Shown here one piece after another: positions 1 through 12,193 of a stretch of DNA of 64,000 bases (positions are counted from its first letter, which is position 1; each line of letters starts with the position of its first letter). The notes below the pieces were generated by a model. That model ran no database searches and was not told the origin of the DNA. It saw only the letters and a program-made list of their open reading frames with translations. Made by a program: the position numbers and the translations under genes. The stretch is from Haliotis asinina (lineage: Eukaryota > Mollusca > Gastropoda > Lepetellida > Haliotidae), in assembly GCF_037392515.1 (NCBI RefSeq), contig NC_090280.1:61455504-61519503 (forward strand), written 5' to 3'.

Positions 1-729
1 TTCAAATGTTAGAAAGGTAAATAGTGTAGATCACTTCCTTCTTACAATTGTAACAAGTATAGTCAGTTTTATGATGTACAATGCATCTTGTAATTCTTAT
101 AAGAATTTGAACTGATCTTATGATAAGTCAAATTCATCTGGAAAGAAATTAAGTCCATAATGAAGAAATTATGTCCTCCTTGTGAGATCCACCAAATAAG
201 AAGTTAAATCCATCTTTTAAGATGTGTAATAATTTAAGCCAAAAGTTATATCAACCTAGTAAAAAGGAATATATTTGTTGTCAGAAGTATGTGAGAAGTC
301 AGATCCTTCTAATAAGAATTCAGTTCCATCACAGACCTCTTTCATACCCATCAAGAGAAAACTTCTTGACACATTCACAAAAGACTTGTGAGCTGGTACT
401 AGTAGCTTAAGTCTGTGGGAATTTTCATTAAATGCACAATGTCACGATAGCATGGTAATAAACAAGTTATGTTTACCTGAAGAAGGGGCAAGGAAAATGC
501 CCTGAAACATTGTGCATACAAAAAAAAGGTTGACGTCCATAATATTTTGTCTTAAAATTGTTCACCTATGTTTCTCACTATACATGTCAAAGATTAACAG
601 ATGAACAAGTTCCCACTCAGCCAGAAGTCACTAATTGGCTACATGTGTATATCACACTTTCATTGTTACCATGTACCAGTGTTGTATCTAGTTGGTTGAA
701 GGTGCATTATCTCTCTTACTGTCTTCTAG
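1..729 (+). other. STK36 intron (5' of the first visible exon)
   Basis: No coding exon is recognisable before the acceptor at 728-729. The stretch at 100-380 looks like a decayed short tandem repeat (recurring AAGAAATTAAGTCC/AAGAAGTTAAATCC-like words). A hammerhead-like retroelement end lies at 432-517 and is listed separately. The rest is AT-rich intron with nothing recognisable. Confidence 0.6.
432..517 (+). ncRNA. Hammerhead-ribozyme-like motif (Penelope-type element end)
   Basis: The parts of a hammerhead core occur in the right order. ATGCACAATG (432-441) is followed by UC and A, giving a GUC cleavage triplet. CTGAAGA (477-483, the CUGANGA box) is followed by a stem II of AGGGGCA/TGCCCT (484-503), then GAAA (504-507). 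CATTGTGCAT (508-517) pairs perfectly over 10 bp with the first strand as stem III. Stem I is poor: GTTTACC (471-477) pairs only with an interrupted GGTAATAAAC (454-463), leaving about 10 unpaired bases next to the core, so activity is doubtful. Penelope-like elements are known to carry hammerheads in their terminal regions, and this looks like a stranded terminus inside an intron. Confidence 0.5.
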
Positions 730-3478
730 GGTGCCAGCTATGCTATTGGTAATGCTGCCTACCATAGTGGGGAACTGTACACCAAGTTGAAGTCTGCCAT
801 TCCTCATTTGGTCCGACTACTTCGAGACCCTCTCACCAAGACCAAGACTAATGCTGCCAGTAAGTAGATCAGATCAGCACTATGCCATCATACTCACACC
901 ATGGATACTTCAGTCGTAATACCCTGTAAGGCAGTGAGGTAGCCCAGTGGTTAAAGTGTCCTCTCATCACACCAAAGACCTTGGTTTGATTCCCCTCATG
1001 GGTACAGTGTGTGAAGCGCATTTCTGATGTGCCCCGCCATGATATTGCTGGAATATTTCTGAAAGTGGCCTAGAACTAAACTCTCTCAGTTATAATATGC
1101 TACCCATCAAATGTTTAGTCTGACTTAAAACACCCAGTATGTGTTATGTATATACATATGGTTACATCGTTAATGAATTACTCCACTAATCTGGGGAAAA
1201 CAACTGCAAACTTTATGCAGGTGAATTGCTCAAGGTGTTTTGGTGTCAAGTTTTGGTAAGAATTTGCCAATTTTCACCGATTTTTGTTATTTCCTGAACT
1301 CATGACAATAATCTTTTCAGCGTTATGATTTTGCTTTACATCAGTTCATGAGTAAACAGAACCTTTAAACAGGATGGAGTATTTTGCAAAATATAGTTTA
1401 GAACAGTTGACTGAAGTAAGTGGCTTCACTTACACTAGTGAGCATGGTGAACAGAACTGCGGATGGGGAGTATATACCCTGTGAATAGTGACACTTAGTT
1501 TCAAATGAATCCCTTTAAAGTGAGTGAGTGAGTTTAGTTTTACGCCACACTCAGCAATATTTCAGCTATATGGTGGTGGTCTGGACCTGACAATCCATTG
1601 ATCAACAGCATGAGCATCAATCTGCACAACTGGGAACCGATGACATGTCAACCAAGTCAGCGAGTCTGACCACCCGATCCTGTTAGTCACCTCTTACGAC
1701 AAGCATAGTTGCCAGTGTATGAGATTGGTTATTCAAGAAAGGATATGTTTCTTTGTTGTTTAACAAGTAAATAATGAAGTACGGCCCTGATGATCCAGTG
1801 ATCAACATCATTAACATCAACCAAAATTTTTGATACAATGACGTGTGTCAACCAAGTCAGCATGGTTGACCACCAGATCATGTTAATTGTCTTGTACGAT
1901 ATGCATAGGTCCTAGCGTGATGGCTCAAGTATTCACTTCTGGGTTCAATTCCAAACATGGTATCAATATGCAAGCACATTGCTGGTGTCCCTCACTGTGA
2001 TGTTACTGGAATATTGCTAAAAGCGGCATAAAACGATGCTCATAGTCAACAGGTCCCTGTAAGCTGGCAATTCTTGGACAAGAAGTTATGTTTTCAAATA
2101 CTGACATTCAACTGTTTCAGGTGCCTGTGGAAACCTTGGGATGCACTCCCCTGTACTGGTACCAGATATTAAACAACACAAGGTCATAGAACAGTAAGTT
2201 ATACTCTCGAACCTGTCAGTTCAAATTATGGAGTAAGGGATCATTCGTAAGTTTTCGCCTGGGGGATGATTATGATTTTTTTTAATGAAGAAGCATGTAC
2301 AAGGATCCCCCCTAAAATTTATGTACAAAGAAAGTGACCCCCTGCATGTCATGTACAAAACCATTATCCCCAGGCATCCTTCCCTTAATTTTTTAATATT
2401 TCTGTTTACAAATTGCTGACAACTCCCACCATCACCCTACCTCAGTACGTGATCAAAACTGCTGACCTCTCTACCTCCTTGGAACAAACCACCTAGTCAT
2501 AAATTACTAATGGATCATCTTTCATGCCACTCTTTCAACACAGTGATGATATAAAGTAATACAGCTAACATACATCCCAGCGTAGACCACCTCCGTACCG
2601 GAGTGGATGGTGAGTGAAAGGTCACTGGTTCTAGCCCCTGAAACCATTTGACCAAATAGTCAAAAGCTCAGCATTTTAGGATAAAGCAAGGACTGGTTGG
2701 CTTGGAATCTGTTGACCATGTCTAAAGTGGAGTATCCATGCTCAACATGCTACTGTGATATGAAATACCTTTACATCTATTACCAAAGTTGACACTGGTT
2801 CTCCTTCAGTCTCATCGATGTGGCATGCTCAGACAATCATCCCAATGTCCAGACCAATACTCTTCTAGCACTACGCAGTCTGGCACAGCAGGAACTTCTC
2901 AGGAAGGTAAGATCAGATGGTTAATATTTTACTTTACAAATTTCACAATACTATGTATAACAAGGTTGAACAGATATGATACGGAGGGAGGTAGCCCCTG
3001 CTCCTGTTAGGAGACAGCCTCAAGTGTTTAGAGTTACCTCCCTTATATTTTCATTATAATGGATAGAATTGCTGCTGTTGAAGTTTTTGATAAATTTCAG
3101 ACTTATTGCATTATTTCAAATAATTTATCTTTTTTGATGGCGGCAGTAATTTTTAAAAAATTAATGTCTGGTTAGCTGTAGAAAGAATGTTTTTTGACAT
3201 TTCAGTTTTATCAGGGTTTTGGGATTAGTAAATTGTATTCACAGTGATCTCTGTCCTCAACCACATATTGTCGTCTTTTGCAGGAAATGGTGTCCTTGAA
3301 CGCTGTCAGCAAGCTGTGTGACCTGACCACAGCCAGCACCCCTCGTCCCGCCTCTGCCCTGTCCCGACCCACCTCCCAAATGTCCGGGCGGGGTAGCAGC
3401 CTCAGCATGCAGGGTGGGGGAGACTACAACATCTCCTCCCAGTGTAACAAACTTATACGTCTACTACAAGGGAGCTAG
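730..3478 (+). CDS. STK36: STK36 (Fused) serine/threonine kinase, C-terminal part, 5' end outside the window
   Basis: Four final coding exons: 730-859, 2121-2193, 2810-2906 and 3284-3478 (stop TAG 3476-3478), 495 bases, 164 residues. All junctions have AG/GT signals and the frame is kept. The residues match the C-terminal ARM/HEAT-like helices of vertebrate STK36 as I remember them: SYAIGNAAYHSGELY corresponds to FAVGNAAYQAG, NAASACGNLG to VASALGNLG, and NTLLALRSLAQQE to ALIALRSLQQE. The end CNKLIRLLQGS resembles the CRKLIHLL end of the human protein. Between these lies a Ser/Pro-rich linker (TPRPASALSRPTSQM). STK36 acts in Hedgehog signalling and in motile-cilium central-pair assembly. The kinase domain and most of the protein lie to the left of the window. 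Three kinase-only relatives follow within 60 kb. Confidence 0.92.
930..1092 (+). repeat. tRNA-headed SINE (family 2)
   Basis: Box A-like TAGCCCAGTGGTTAAAG and box B-like GGTTTGATTCC, then the family body (TGATATTGCTGGAATATTT) and the ACTAAACTCTCTCAG tail. It lies in an STK36 intron and is moderately diverged. Confidence 0.8.
1093..1520. other. STK36 intron without recognisable features
   Basis: AT-rich sequence between two SINEs. I see no exon, promoter motif or repeat in it. Confidence 0.5.
1521..1717 (-). repeat. SINE family 1, nearly full
   Basis: Starts with GTGAGTGAGTGAGTTTAG (the reverse of the CTCA tail), then ACGCCACACTCAGCAATATT, ATTGATCAACAGCATGAGC and GACCACCCGATCCTGTTAG. True orientation is taken from the CTCA-type 3' tail, so the copy is on the minus strand. 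Confidence 0.85.
1776..1907 (-). repeat. SINE family 1, diverged partial copy
   Basis: GATCCAGTGATCAACATCAT, CAACCAAGTCAGC and GACCACCAGATCATGTTAA match the family-1 body. Both ends are missing. Confidence 0.7.
1908..2050 (+). repeat. SINE family 2, diverged copy
   Basis: Box B-like GGGTTCAATTCC and the tail ACTGGAATATTGCTAAAAGC GGCATAAAAC. The head is decayed. Confidence 0.7.
2194..2809 (+). other. STK36 intron, no recognised element
   Basis: Intron between the exons ending at 2193 and starting at 2810. It contains a T-rich stretch near 2275 and a faint tRNA-like word (GGTTCTAGCCCCTG, 2628-2641), which I do not call as a gene. Confidence 0.5.
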
Positions 3479-5900
3479 TAGTTACCAGTCTAGTGTCAAG
3501 TTGGCACTGCCATTATCCACATACACAGCATGTTGAATGCTTGTGCAGCATTGGCTCTTTCATCTGTTACATTATAAGTGAAAGCCTATATATGGCTGAA
3601 GTGTACGTGGGTTTGTTTCAAGCAGAGTGAACTGGCATGATAAGATATCGAGTAAAATAAATGAATTCAGCTGAGAAGAATTATTGATCGGCTTTTCTGT
3701 ATTGTTGAACAAAGGACGGAGAGGTGTTTGCAACAATGATTGCCCAGAATTCATTGCATACCAACACAGGAACAAGCTTTTCAAACCATGTGCATTGCAA
3801 TATTTTCTCCATGTTCCACTATACTGGGTAAACATTTTCATCATTTGTATCATTTGTTACACAGAAATGCTTTCACAGATGATGTTCCTGTACAAAAGGA
3901 ACTGCTTGAAGAAAGTGATTTTTCTTACATAGTTATCTCCCCTGTATGCAAGTTTGCAGGAGATGTAAATACTTAACAGCAAAAGAAACACAACTGTTGC
4001 TTCTCATCGAGTTTTTAAATAGAAGGCATATACATGAACGCTTATTTGCATTTCTTTTGCTGTCCTATATATTATGGAAAATGACCGATGCAGATCAGAC
4101 TGTATGGTTATGATATGTTAATTTTTATATATGTATAATATAATTTGGTCACAAAGTATCATTAAATCCATCCATGAACAAATTCCCTCCAATATGTTGA
4201 GTTGAGTTTATGTCTTGTCACAGCTGTGTGTCACACTGTTTAACATTAAAAATGTTAACAATATTGGTGACGTGTTGAGTCACATTCTGTGAATTCCCTC
4301 CAAGATCGAATGCAGTGTCCTGTGACCTTTCTCACATTCCACCAGATGCATAATGATCGTGTCCAAACTTTGTTAAGAATTTACACAAGCTTCCGTCCAG
4401 GAGAAGTACTTGATATGCATTGAGCAATGTACCCGGTATTATTTTGTAATATTTCAACTTATTCATATTAACATTACTGTCACAATCACACCACAGTTAA
4501 TCGCTGAGTTTGAGAAATATTTGAAAGTGCATAATATACACTACCAACATTTCACATCAGTTTTTGATGGATGTGGCAAATCTAATTTTCTTAAAAGATT
4601 TAGTTCAAATTTTGAAGACTATCCACTGTTAATATACCATTAAAGAAAGTAGGGGATGGTGGATTTACAAGACTGATAAAATGCAAATGATGAAGCCAAG
4701 GAGGAAGGAGATGAAGAAGAGGAATAGAGGAAAAATGTGACAATTTTTTCCATTGCTATACAAATATTTCATCTGTATGGATATATATTACTTTTTCTCT
4801 TATGCATTGGCATTGGCTAGTGGGATGCTCTCAAAATGGAATATCCCCTACTTTTTGTGAATGGTATATATTGAAAATGTTCTATTGCCATTTGTGTCCA
4901 GTTACATCACTGAATAACGTAATCAACATAATAACCATTGCCTCTTGAGCACACATGACGTTATCTATGCGTTATACCGTATCTATAAAATGGCACCAGA
5001 ATTGTGCATGATGTAAATCACAGGATGACATATGGTTCAATCAAAATTATTACAGACAAATCTCATGGCTGGAATATTGCTGAAAGTTGTGTAAAACTAC
5101 AAACAATCCATCAACAAAATCTCGGTTTAGAAAAATCCTATGAGAGATGTTATCTGCTATTTTTATGAACCATTTTCATCATATAGTCTGTTACTTGTAA
5201 CTTCGTTTATGATGTTTCAGGTGTCTGTTACATTGAAGATTCATGTAATGTTTTCTCTTCTGGTTGTCAAAGATTTTTGTACATTCCACAGAGAAATAAA
5301 TCATTCTCTTAGTAAGACTGCATTATCTGTTCTTGTTTGCATATCGATATTGTGTAGAATGTATAAACTTGGAAAACAAGCGACTGAGATGGGATGATAC
5401 CTGATGTGATTGTTAAGTGAAGATGGGACAAATCCTGCAGTAAGCCTAGGCCTGGGATTGCATGTTGTCATTAGTTACTGAAAAAATTCTACTTGCTGTA
5501 CAATGTCTTCAATATGAACATTGATACTTCTACATCCATGCAGCTTTTCGAGCTGAAAGAATCAGGAACAACAGTCCTATGAAATAAAGTTTTACTGTTG
5601 GCAAGTGGACTTACATATTAAGGAAATAAGGAAAGGTCAGATAATGTCATAAGACTGAAGAGGCTATTGTGAAGTTAATAGTTACATAAATGTTGGGGTA
5701 AATATTTTGTTCTTTCTGTATTATGTAACAGCTAAGATACATCCACTATATGAGACAGAAACTAGATAGATTAAAAATGTCTCTAAACTATTCAAAAAGC
5801 AGTAATAAAATCGTCTCGGCCACGTTTTGACTTATTTAACGGCCAATTGCTTCTTATACTGAGGGCCAGTACAGGTGACAACACTGTAAACCCTCAAAAA
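3479..5900 (+). other. STK36 3' UTR and spacer to kinase A
   Basis: After the STK36 stop there is no coding signal. A candidate poly(A) signal AATAAA lies at 5583-5588. A short SINE-tail fragment (GGCTGGAATATTGCTGAAAG) lies near 5069-5088 and a small foldback at 3978-4068. Short open frames here (for example 3572-3853 minus) show no family resemblance. Confidence 0.45.
3978..4068. mobile_element. Short foldback/MITE with AACAGCAAAAGAAA ends
   Basis: AACAGCAAAAGAAACACAAC at 3977-3996 is mirrored by CATTTCTTTTGCTGTCC near 4050-4065. The same terminal words recur at 59298-59440, so this is a dispersed terminal-inverted-repeat element rather than a chance palindrome. Confidence 0.6.
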
Positions 5901-6050
5901 TGAGGGTTGGAAATGACTACTTCCTGTTGCGCATGCCCACACAGCAATAATGGCGGTTACTTCAAAGAGTTGTCGACCCAAACAAAGATGACATAATGCA
6001 CCAGATAAACCCATCTGGCAGAAGCGTTGATGACCACGATGACGGTGTGT

Positions 6051-6156
6051 GACAAAACCGCTAAATGTGGAATTGCCACATAAAACGAAACCTAGCTCGA
6101 GCTGAGATTAGCACTGATCGAGCAGAGGGAGAGAAGCACAAGCGAAAGGCATCGAG
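6051..6156 (+). promoter_or_regulatory. Candidate 5' non-coding exon/promoter area of kinase A
   Basis: A locally more GC/CpG-rich stretch (5810-6180) ends in a good splice donor, GCATCGAG|GTGAGT (cut after 6156). Kinase A's first coding exon begins at an acceptor (7198-7199) only 20 bases before its ATG, so an upstream non-coding exon is required. This is the best candidate, but the transcription start is not visible. Confidence 0.35.
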
Positions 6157-6721
6157 GTGAGTCAACCCGGAAATGGCAATGTTTATCATAAATCCTAAAT
6201 TAGTAAATAGTGACACCTGACCGGTCATATGTCTCAGATCAATATATGTTATGTGTCACATTCGAACTGAAAAAACAAAACGTATTTTCGTGATGTCAGG
6301 TATATATTGTACTGACAGAGAAAAACGCAGGGTCAAACACGTTCAGAAAAAAAATTAATGCTGTTTAATATTAATATAATATCTATAAAATCCAAAGTAA
6401 GGGATAATTTATTTGTGAAAGTAAAACTAACCTCTCATCTGACAAGTTTATATTTCCACAAATAAAGGTAAAACTCTGTGTGAGCTCAGTGATGTTTTGC
6501 TCTGCAATACTTGTATATCTATATAGCCTGCTTTTGACTACATAGTTCCAGTTTTGTAACAGTTGCCGTGAAGGTGATGAAATGATGCTATCTATTATCT
6601 GCAACACAAAGAATATGCACATTTGCTAAAGGTTCCAAACTTACAAATTTATCAAAAAATGAAAATTCCCATTTCTGTTCATATAACTATATTCTCCTGT
6701 TCCTTTTGAGAGGGATTCTAG
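6157..6721 (+). other. Probable kinase A first intron, no recognised element
   Basis: AT-rich DNA between the candidate 5' exon and the SINE at 6722. No exon or repeat was recognised. Confidence 0.4.
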
Positions 6722-6918
6722 TGTGAGTGTTTTACGCCGCACTCAGCAAATATTCCAGCATTATGGCAGCTGTCTGTAAATAATCATTTCTGAACCTGAG
6801 AATCCAGTCATCAACAGCATGAGCATCAATCAATTGGGAATGGATGACATGTGTCAGCCAAGTCAGTGAGCCTGACCACCCAATCCCTTTAAAGTAGCCT
6901 TTTACGACAAGCATAGGA
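6722..6918 (-). repeat. SINE family 1
   Basis: TTTTACGCCGCACTCAGC, TCATCAACAGCATGAGCATC and GCCTGACCACCCAATCCC. Nearly full length, with small indels. Confidence 0.82.
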
Positions 6919-7219
6919 CTTCACCTATCATGGCATGAATTTGTTGCTGAAGACCTATTCTACCCCAGATATTCATGGGCAAGGGATTCTAGAAGTTGTA
7001 AATGATAGAAATGACAAGTCTTTATGGATGTGCAACTTCTTTTGTATAATAGCAATGTTTCTATGTAGATACTTATATCGTTTTCAAGCATATGCTGTCT
7101 ATATTCCACCTAATGTTGCTATTATGTAATAAAGAAGTTGATCATCCGTGAAGAGTTGTCATTTCTCGTATGTTAACAAGATTTTCATGTTTGTTTCAGC
7201 ACAGAACCAAGAATTCACC

Positions 7220-10200
7220 ATGTCCACAGAAGACGATTACATTAAGCTTGAGAAGTTAGGGGAGGGGGCCTTCGGGGAGGTTTTCAAGGGAAGGAAAAAA
7301 TACACATCTGAGGTAGGAGCTGTATATACAGTAAACTGATGAACTTAAACAGCATTACAGCAAATTGAATTAAGCAAGTGTATTTACTAAACCATCTTCA
7401 GTTGTCTGTAGATGAGGATTTGTTTAATATGTTCCACGTCTTCACCAGTAATAGTGTTTACAAAGCCGGTAACATTTTCCATTACAGATATCAGCTATGA
7501 AATACATGTCGAAATTCCGCAAGACAAAGAAGGAGCTTGATGGCCTGAGGAATGAGATCACCATCATGCAGGGACTCACACATCCACACATCATACAGCT
7601 CCTTGACAGCTTCGAGACCAAGGACGATGTGAGTATACCTTTGTGTGAACACTAGGGCTGCAATGTTTTGCTTCAGTTCATCAAAATTGGAATCTGACAC
7701 CTTAGTTTCATTTTTTGATAACTGTTATCACTGTTTTGATGAGATATTTGAATACCTACCTAACTCATTGTCACTCAGCCAGAACATAACCTGAGCAGTT
7801 TCAGGTGTTGAAATAAGGAGAAATGTGATTGGTAGATGCCTGCTCAAAAAGCTGACTCAGAGGTTAAATGAAATCTGATGTTTTGACTTGTGTGAAAAAT
7901 CTAGTAAAAAATCATCGAATCGAGGGTCCAATATAAAAAGTGTAAATGAATCGAGGTCTGGGTGAATGGTTGCAGCCCTGGTGAACATGGCGAATATGTA
8001 AACAGTTACATTTTCAGGGTCTCAGCCTTTTGGAAAATACACTTTTGAAGCTTCAAGCAATACCAGATAATGATATTTTCTCAGCCTAAGGCCATAAGCT
8101 TTACAAGAAAGCTAAAATGTAAAGAAGAGATCACAACCAGTCAAATAAAAATATGAATATATTTCCTATAAATAAAGTTTAAATCCTAGCCATTATGTGT
8201 CAGTAGCGTGAGTGTAAATGCACCTATAGTAACTGTCCAAGTTATTATATAAATGAAGTACACAATAAAAATTCTAAGGTAGTATTATGGCCAGATTTGG
8301 ACCAGAGTACCCAATGTAGGCAGCTTTGCAGTAGGAATTTTTGTCAGAATAGGAGTTATCCCCCTTATTGTGGGTAAGAACATGGGAGGATGGTTCTTTT
8401 GCAAAAAATCTGAAAAGGACAGTTACAAGGCAGCTGGTGATCTGTCTCACAGTCCCAGAAATACAGTATTTTCCCCAATGTTTTGCCCTCTTTGCAGTTG
8501 CAAAAGCCCTAAAAGAAGCAAGTCTAAATTTCTTCAGGTTCAATCGCTGGGGCTCCTTTTTAATTTAAATGGGTTTATTTGTTATTATCAAAATTATATG
8601 TATATTCACTGACAAAGCATTAGTCTGGAAGGATGCGTAGGCAAATCTATGGTCTTCTCTGACCTAACTTGATTCTTATCTACATACAAATTGTGTATAA
8701 GTCATATAATGACATGGATGTCAGCTTCATCCTTATTGTAAACACGTTTCTGGGCTTTTCCTTGCCCCTTTGTCGGGAAAATCATCCATTATATTTTGTT
8801 TTATACTTGAATACCATCTTCTGTATGTCACTCAAGAGCGTACTAATTGTGTATTGAATACCCATTTGGATATCTCATCAAATTGAAAAGAAGAAAACAG
8901 TTCCTCTGATATCTGAAAAGTTATGTTCCCGAGAAACTATATGTGTGGCAGAAGTCATGGAGTCACAATTCCTAGCAGATGTTTTGTTTTAGCAGTTTCA
9001 AAATATTTTGAATAATATAAAAAAAATCAGGAATACATGACTAGTCTAACATAGCAACGTTTGTTGTGACCATGTGTTTGTGTTCCAGATAGTGGTTGTG
9101 ATCGAACTGGCTACAGGGGAGCTGTTCAGTGTGCTCATCGATGAAGGAGGGTTTGCTGAAGACAAGGTGTGTATCTCTCAATCAGTGAAATTGTTCAAAG
9201 AAATATTCCAATATTGATACTAAAAGTTAAACCTATCGATCGCTACCAGGTTCGAGACATCTCATGTCAGATGTCATCAGCCCTGTACTACCTCCATGCT
9301 CACCGAGTCCTGCACCGCGACTTGAAGCCAGAGAATGTCCTCATTGGTAAAGGCGGGGTCATCAAGCTGTGCGACTTCGGCTTTGCCAGGGCCATGGGGA
9401 GGGATTCCTACTATGCAAAGACAATCAAGGTATGTCACAAGTTATTTGTGTCAAAAATGGTATAGCAAATGGTAGTAAGCGCATACATTTCTTTTTCACA
9501 ATTTTACAGTGATTCCCAAAAGTAGAGGAATTGTTTATCATAGATTGTTGTATTTTAGATTTTAATACAAATATTCAAGATGTGTTTTAAGTTACTTATG
9601 TCTCATTTCTATATTGCTAACAACAAAATAGTTAAAGTTTCTCATTTAACACTATACTTGTATCTGTTCAGTGAAATATACTTCTCTTTACAAATAAGTT
9701 ATATGTATTTAAATGTTGTGAAATCACTGCATTGTTTGGTCCAGACTTGATTATTTACAGACCACAGTCACATAGCTGAAAACTTGCCGAACTGTTAAAC
9801 AACATGCACGCAAAATGTTTCGGAGTTCGCAGACTGGTAATAACATATCTGATATTTGAAGTTACCTGTTCATTTCCGTCTTCATCCCCATCAGGGAACC
9901 CCTCTGTACATGGCCCCCGAGTTGATGGACGAGACATCATATACAGAGAAGGTAGATTTGTGGTAAGAAGTGTATATAAACATAACGCTTGTCGTAATTT
10001 CACTGTTGTAGGAATATTTAGTCAATGTCTGACTTTCTTCGTGCCTTAGCTCTGAGCAGGGATGAAAATAATTCTTGAATTGCTAATGTACCCTGGTACA
10101 GTGGCACTTGTAAACTCACTTGCCCTGAGAATTTATCCACAATACTAGCTGATTTTCTTGTTGATTGTTTAAATAAACAACATAATTAACAATGGAAAGT

Positions 10201-12193
10201 CAACTGGACAGCAGTACAGCATGATATACAAATTAGCTTGCCCAACAGAAAAAAGCACTAGACTGGGGCGTCGGGCAATGGGTTATTTCCACCCATGTCT
10301 GAGGGTAATCATGTGTGACCTAATGTGACTCATCAGTGCCTAAACAGTGATATAAGCTACGTACTCTCAGCAATACCCTTAGAGGCCCAGTGTGTGAGTA
10401 TGGTGATCCTAAGTGAGCTGACCCATGAAGGTCCTGGGTAGAAGAGGCCTTCAGCAACCCATGCTTGTCATAAAAGGCAACTATGCCTGTCATAAGAGGC
10501 AACTGACAGGATCGGGTGGTCAGGCTTGCTGAGTTGGTTGACACATGTCATCGGTTCCCAATTGCACTGATCGAAGTTCATGCTGTTGATCACTGGATTG
10601 TCTGTTCCAGACTCGATTATTTACAGACCGCTACCATATAGTTGGATTATTTCTGAGTACGGCGCAAAAAAACAAAAATAAACCCACTCACTCACTCCCT
10701 AAGCGAGCTACTTGTGGTACACAGAAACAATGTGTAACCTGTTTGTGGTGGAACTCAGACATGTTGCTAATATATATTTTATAACCCTCCCTTTGTTTAA
10801 AAGAACTGTTCAATATTTTATTCTCATCATCAAACAAACATATAAATGTATGAAGCACGATTTGTTTAGAGTTGCGTTTTAGGGATCTTATAGTTCCTTA
10901 CATTTTGCTCTTGTGTTTTCTCTGGAATCTTTTCTTTGTATTATATCACAGAATCTCAGACAATATTCAGCACTAATGAATTGTAAGGAGATGTCATAAA
11001 GATCATACATGTGATTTCTCAGGGCTCTCGGGTGCATCATGTATGAGCTGTTTGTGGGGAGGCCACCATTCTGTTCCATGAGTCCCTATGTCCTGCACAA
11101 GATGATCGTGGAAGAGCCTGTTACTTGGCCTAATGACTTTCCCAGTGAGCTGAAAGACCTTCTGCAAGAGCTGCTCATCAAGAACCCCCGGGAGAGGTCC
11201 TCGTGGCCGGACATCCTCAAACACAGCTGGTTCAGAGGAGGCATCAAAGGTAACAGCAGTCCAGGGTCCCATTTCAGAAAGCTGTCATAGTAGTACGATT
11301 ATCGTAAGTCCATGTTTCAGTATAAAATGTACGATGGTCTTAGCGCTACGATAGCTTTGTGAAACAGGGCCCGGAAAACATCCCCATCCCTCTTCATCAC
11401 ATCTTTACCATAAATGGGTATCCAAAACTAGTAAAAGTGAAAAGAAACCCTCCGCCCTGCTTCTTGATGATGCTGTGCTGAGATGAGATTCTACTGGACA
11501 ACCAGTTGCCTGTTTTGTGAATCCATCAACTCCCTATGTCTGTTAGCTATGATTCCTGATCTACCTTCCAGTGTCGGAAGAGGACTTAGCGCTTGATAGC
11601 CCCTACACCAAACCTGAGATTGCCGCCCAGAAACAGAAAGAATACAACGAAAAGGTAACAACATTTACTAAGCAAAATTTGTTCAGTTGTCCAGTTCGTG
11701 TGCTATGGTGCAGCAGATTTGTAAGCAGAGTTGCTTCCCTTACCTCTTCAGGATCTACTGATGGTCCCTTTCAATGATTTGTCTTGGTTTTTAGTCTCCT
11801 GTTGCTGTGTAACTCCTAGCCTACAATCAGTCACACTTTCAGTAAGATACTGGCTTGCAGCAAAGGCATTCAGGACTGGAGGTCTGTGTGTGACCCATGT
11901 GTATCTCTGACAGAATATTCCAGTAGGTATAGGATATTAAACAAGCATTGTTCCACGTGGATGGAGTCATATTGTTCTATGATTGAAATAATATTATACA
12001 TGACGTTAAATCCTATGTTGCTCACCACCAGAAATTCACACAGACTGTTTCTGTTGAAGATACAGGAGAGGTTGTTATTTCATTGTAGGTTCTAGCTCTA
12101 GGATGTGGTCGTGGCTTGACATCAGATGTGACAGATGGCATCCGATTGGACACAGTTGTGTTGTATGACATTGAGGAAGAACCCGAGATGTAG
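7220..12193 (+). CDS. Fused/STK36-like short serine/threonine kinase A (324 aa)
   Basis: Coding exons 7220-7312, 7488-7628, 9089-9166, 9250-9429, 9895-9962, 11023-11249, 11572-11654 and 12089-12193, all with AG/GT borders and a continuous frame. The ATG at 7220 sits 20 bases after an acceptor, at the same place as in kinases B and C. Residues 7-285 are a complete kinase domain: glycine loop GEGAFGEVF (14-22), Lys36 (AMKY), alpha-C Glu54, HRDLKPEN (126-133), DFGFAR (146-151) and APE (171-173). [14 protein letters not shown] and CDFGFARAM are the STK36 signature as I recall it. Residues 290-314, encoded by exon 7 ([15 protein letters not shown]), also have an STK36 counterpart. The protein stops after a short acidic end (YDIEEEPEM), whereas STK36 runs over 1,000 residues. 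Likely an active cytosolic protein kinase; its substrate is unknown. Its last exon has been amplified into a 75-bp minisatellite. Confidence 0.93.
7629..9088 (+). other. Kinase A intron 2, no recognised element
   Basis: About 1.45 kb between exons 2 and 3. It is AT-rich and contains only short open frames on both strands (for example 8274-8543 minus and 8368-8612 plus) that resemble no family. I see no repeat of the two SINE families here. Confidence 0.5.
9738..9783 (+). repeat. SINE family 1, small 3' fragment
   Basis: GGTCCAGACTTGATTATTTA followed by CAGACCACAGTCACATAGCTG. Only this 3' third survives, about 110 bases before kinase A exon 5. Confidence 0.65.
9963..10409 (+). other. Kinase A intron 5, first part
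   Basis: Spacer between exon 5 and the SINE at 10410. No exon or repeat was recognised. Confidence 0.45.
10410..10700 (+). repeat. SINE family 1, full length in tail orientation
   Basis: Runs from GACCCATGAAGGTCCTGG, through CAGCAACCCATGCTTGTC, GGATCGGGTGGTCAGGC and GATCACTGGATTGTCTG, to CCCACTCACTCACTC. A short internal duplication (two CTATGCCTGTCATAAGAGGC-like words near 10450-10500) resembles one in the copy at 34534. Confidence 0.88.
11262..11373. mobile_element. Hairpin MITE, GGGCCC-type termini
   Basis: CAGGGTCCCATTTCAGAAAG at the left and CTTTGTGAAACAGGGCCCGG at the right are inverted repeats, and TACGATTATCG/CGCTACGATAG pair further in. It begins 12 bases after the kinase A exon 6 donor. 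The same terminal type occurs at 24846 and 48063. Confidence 0.7.

Noticed and set aside
3572-3853. 93-codon minus frame downstream of STK36
   Set aside because: Lies in the probable STK36 3' UTR, with no motif or splice context.
7220-12193. Kinase A as an inactive pseudokinase or pseudogene
   Set aside because: All splice sites, the frame and the catalytic residues (Lys36, Glu54, HRD, DFG, APE) are intact.
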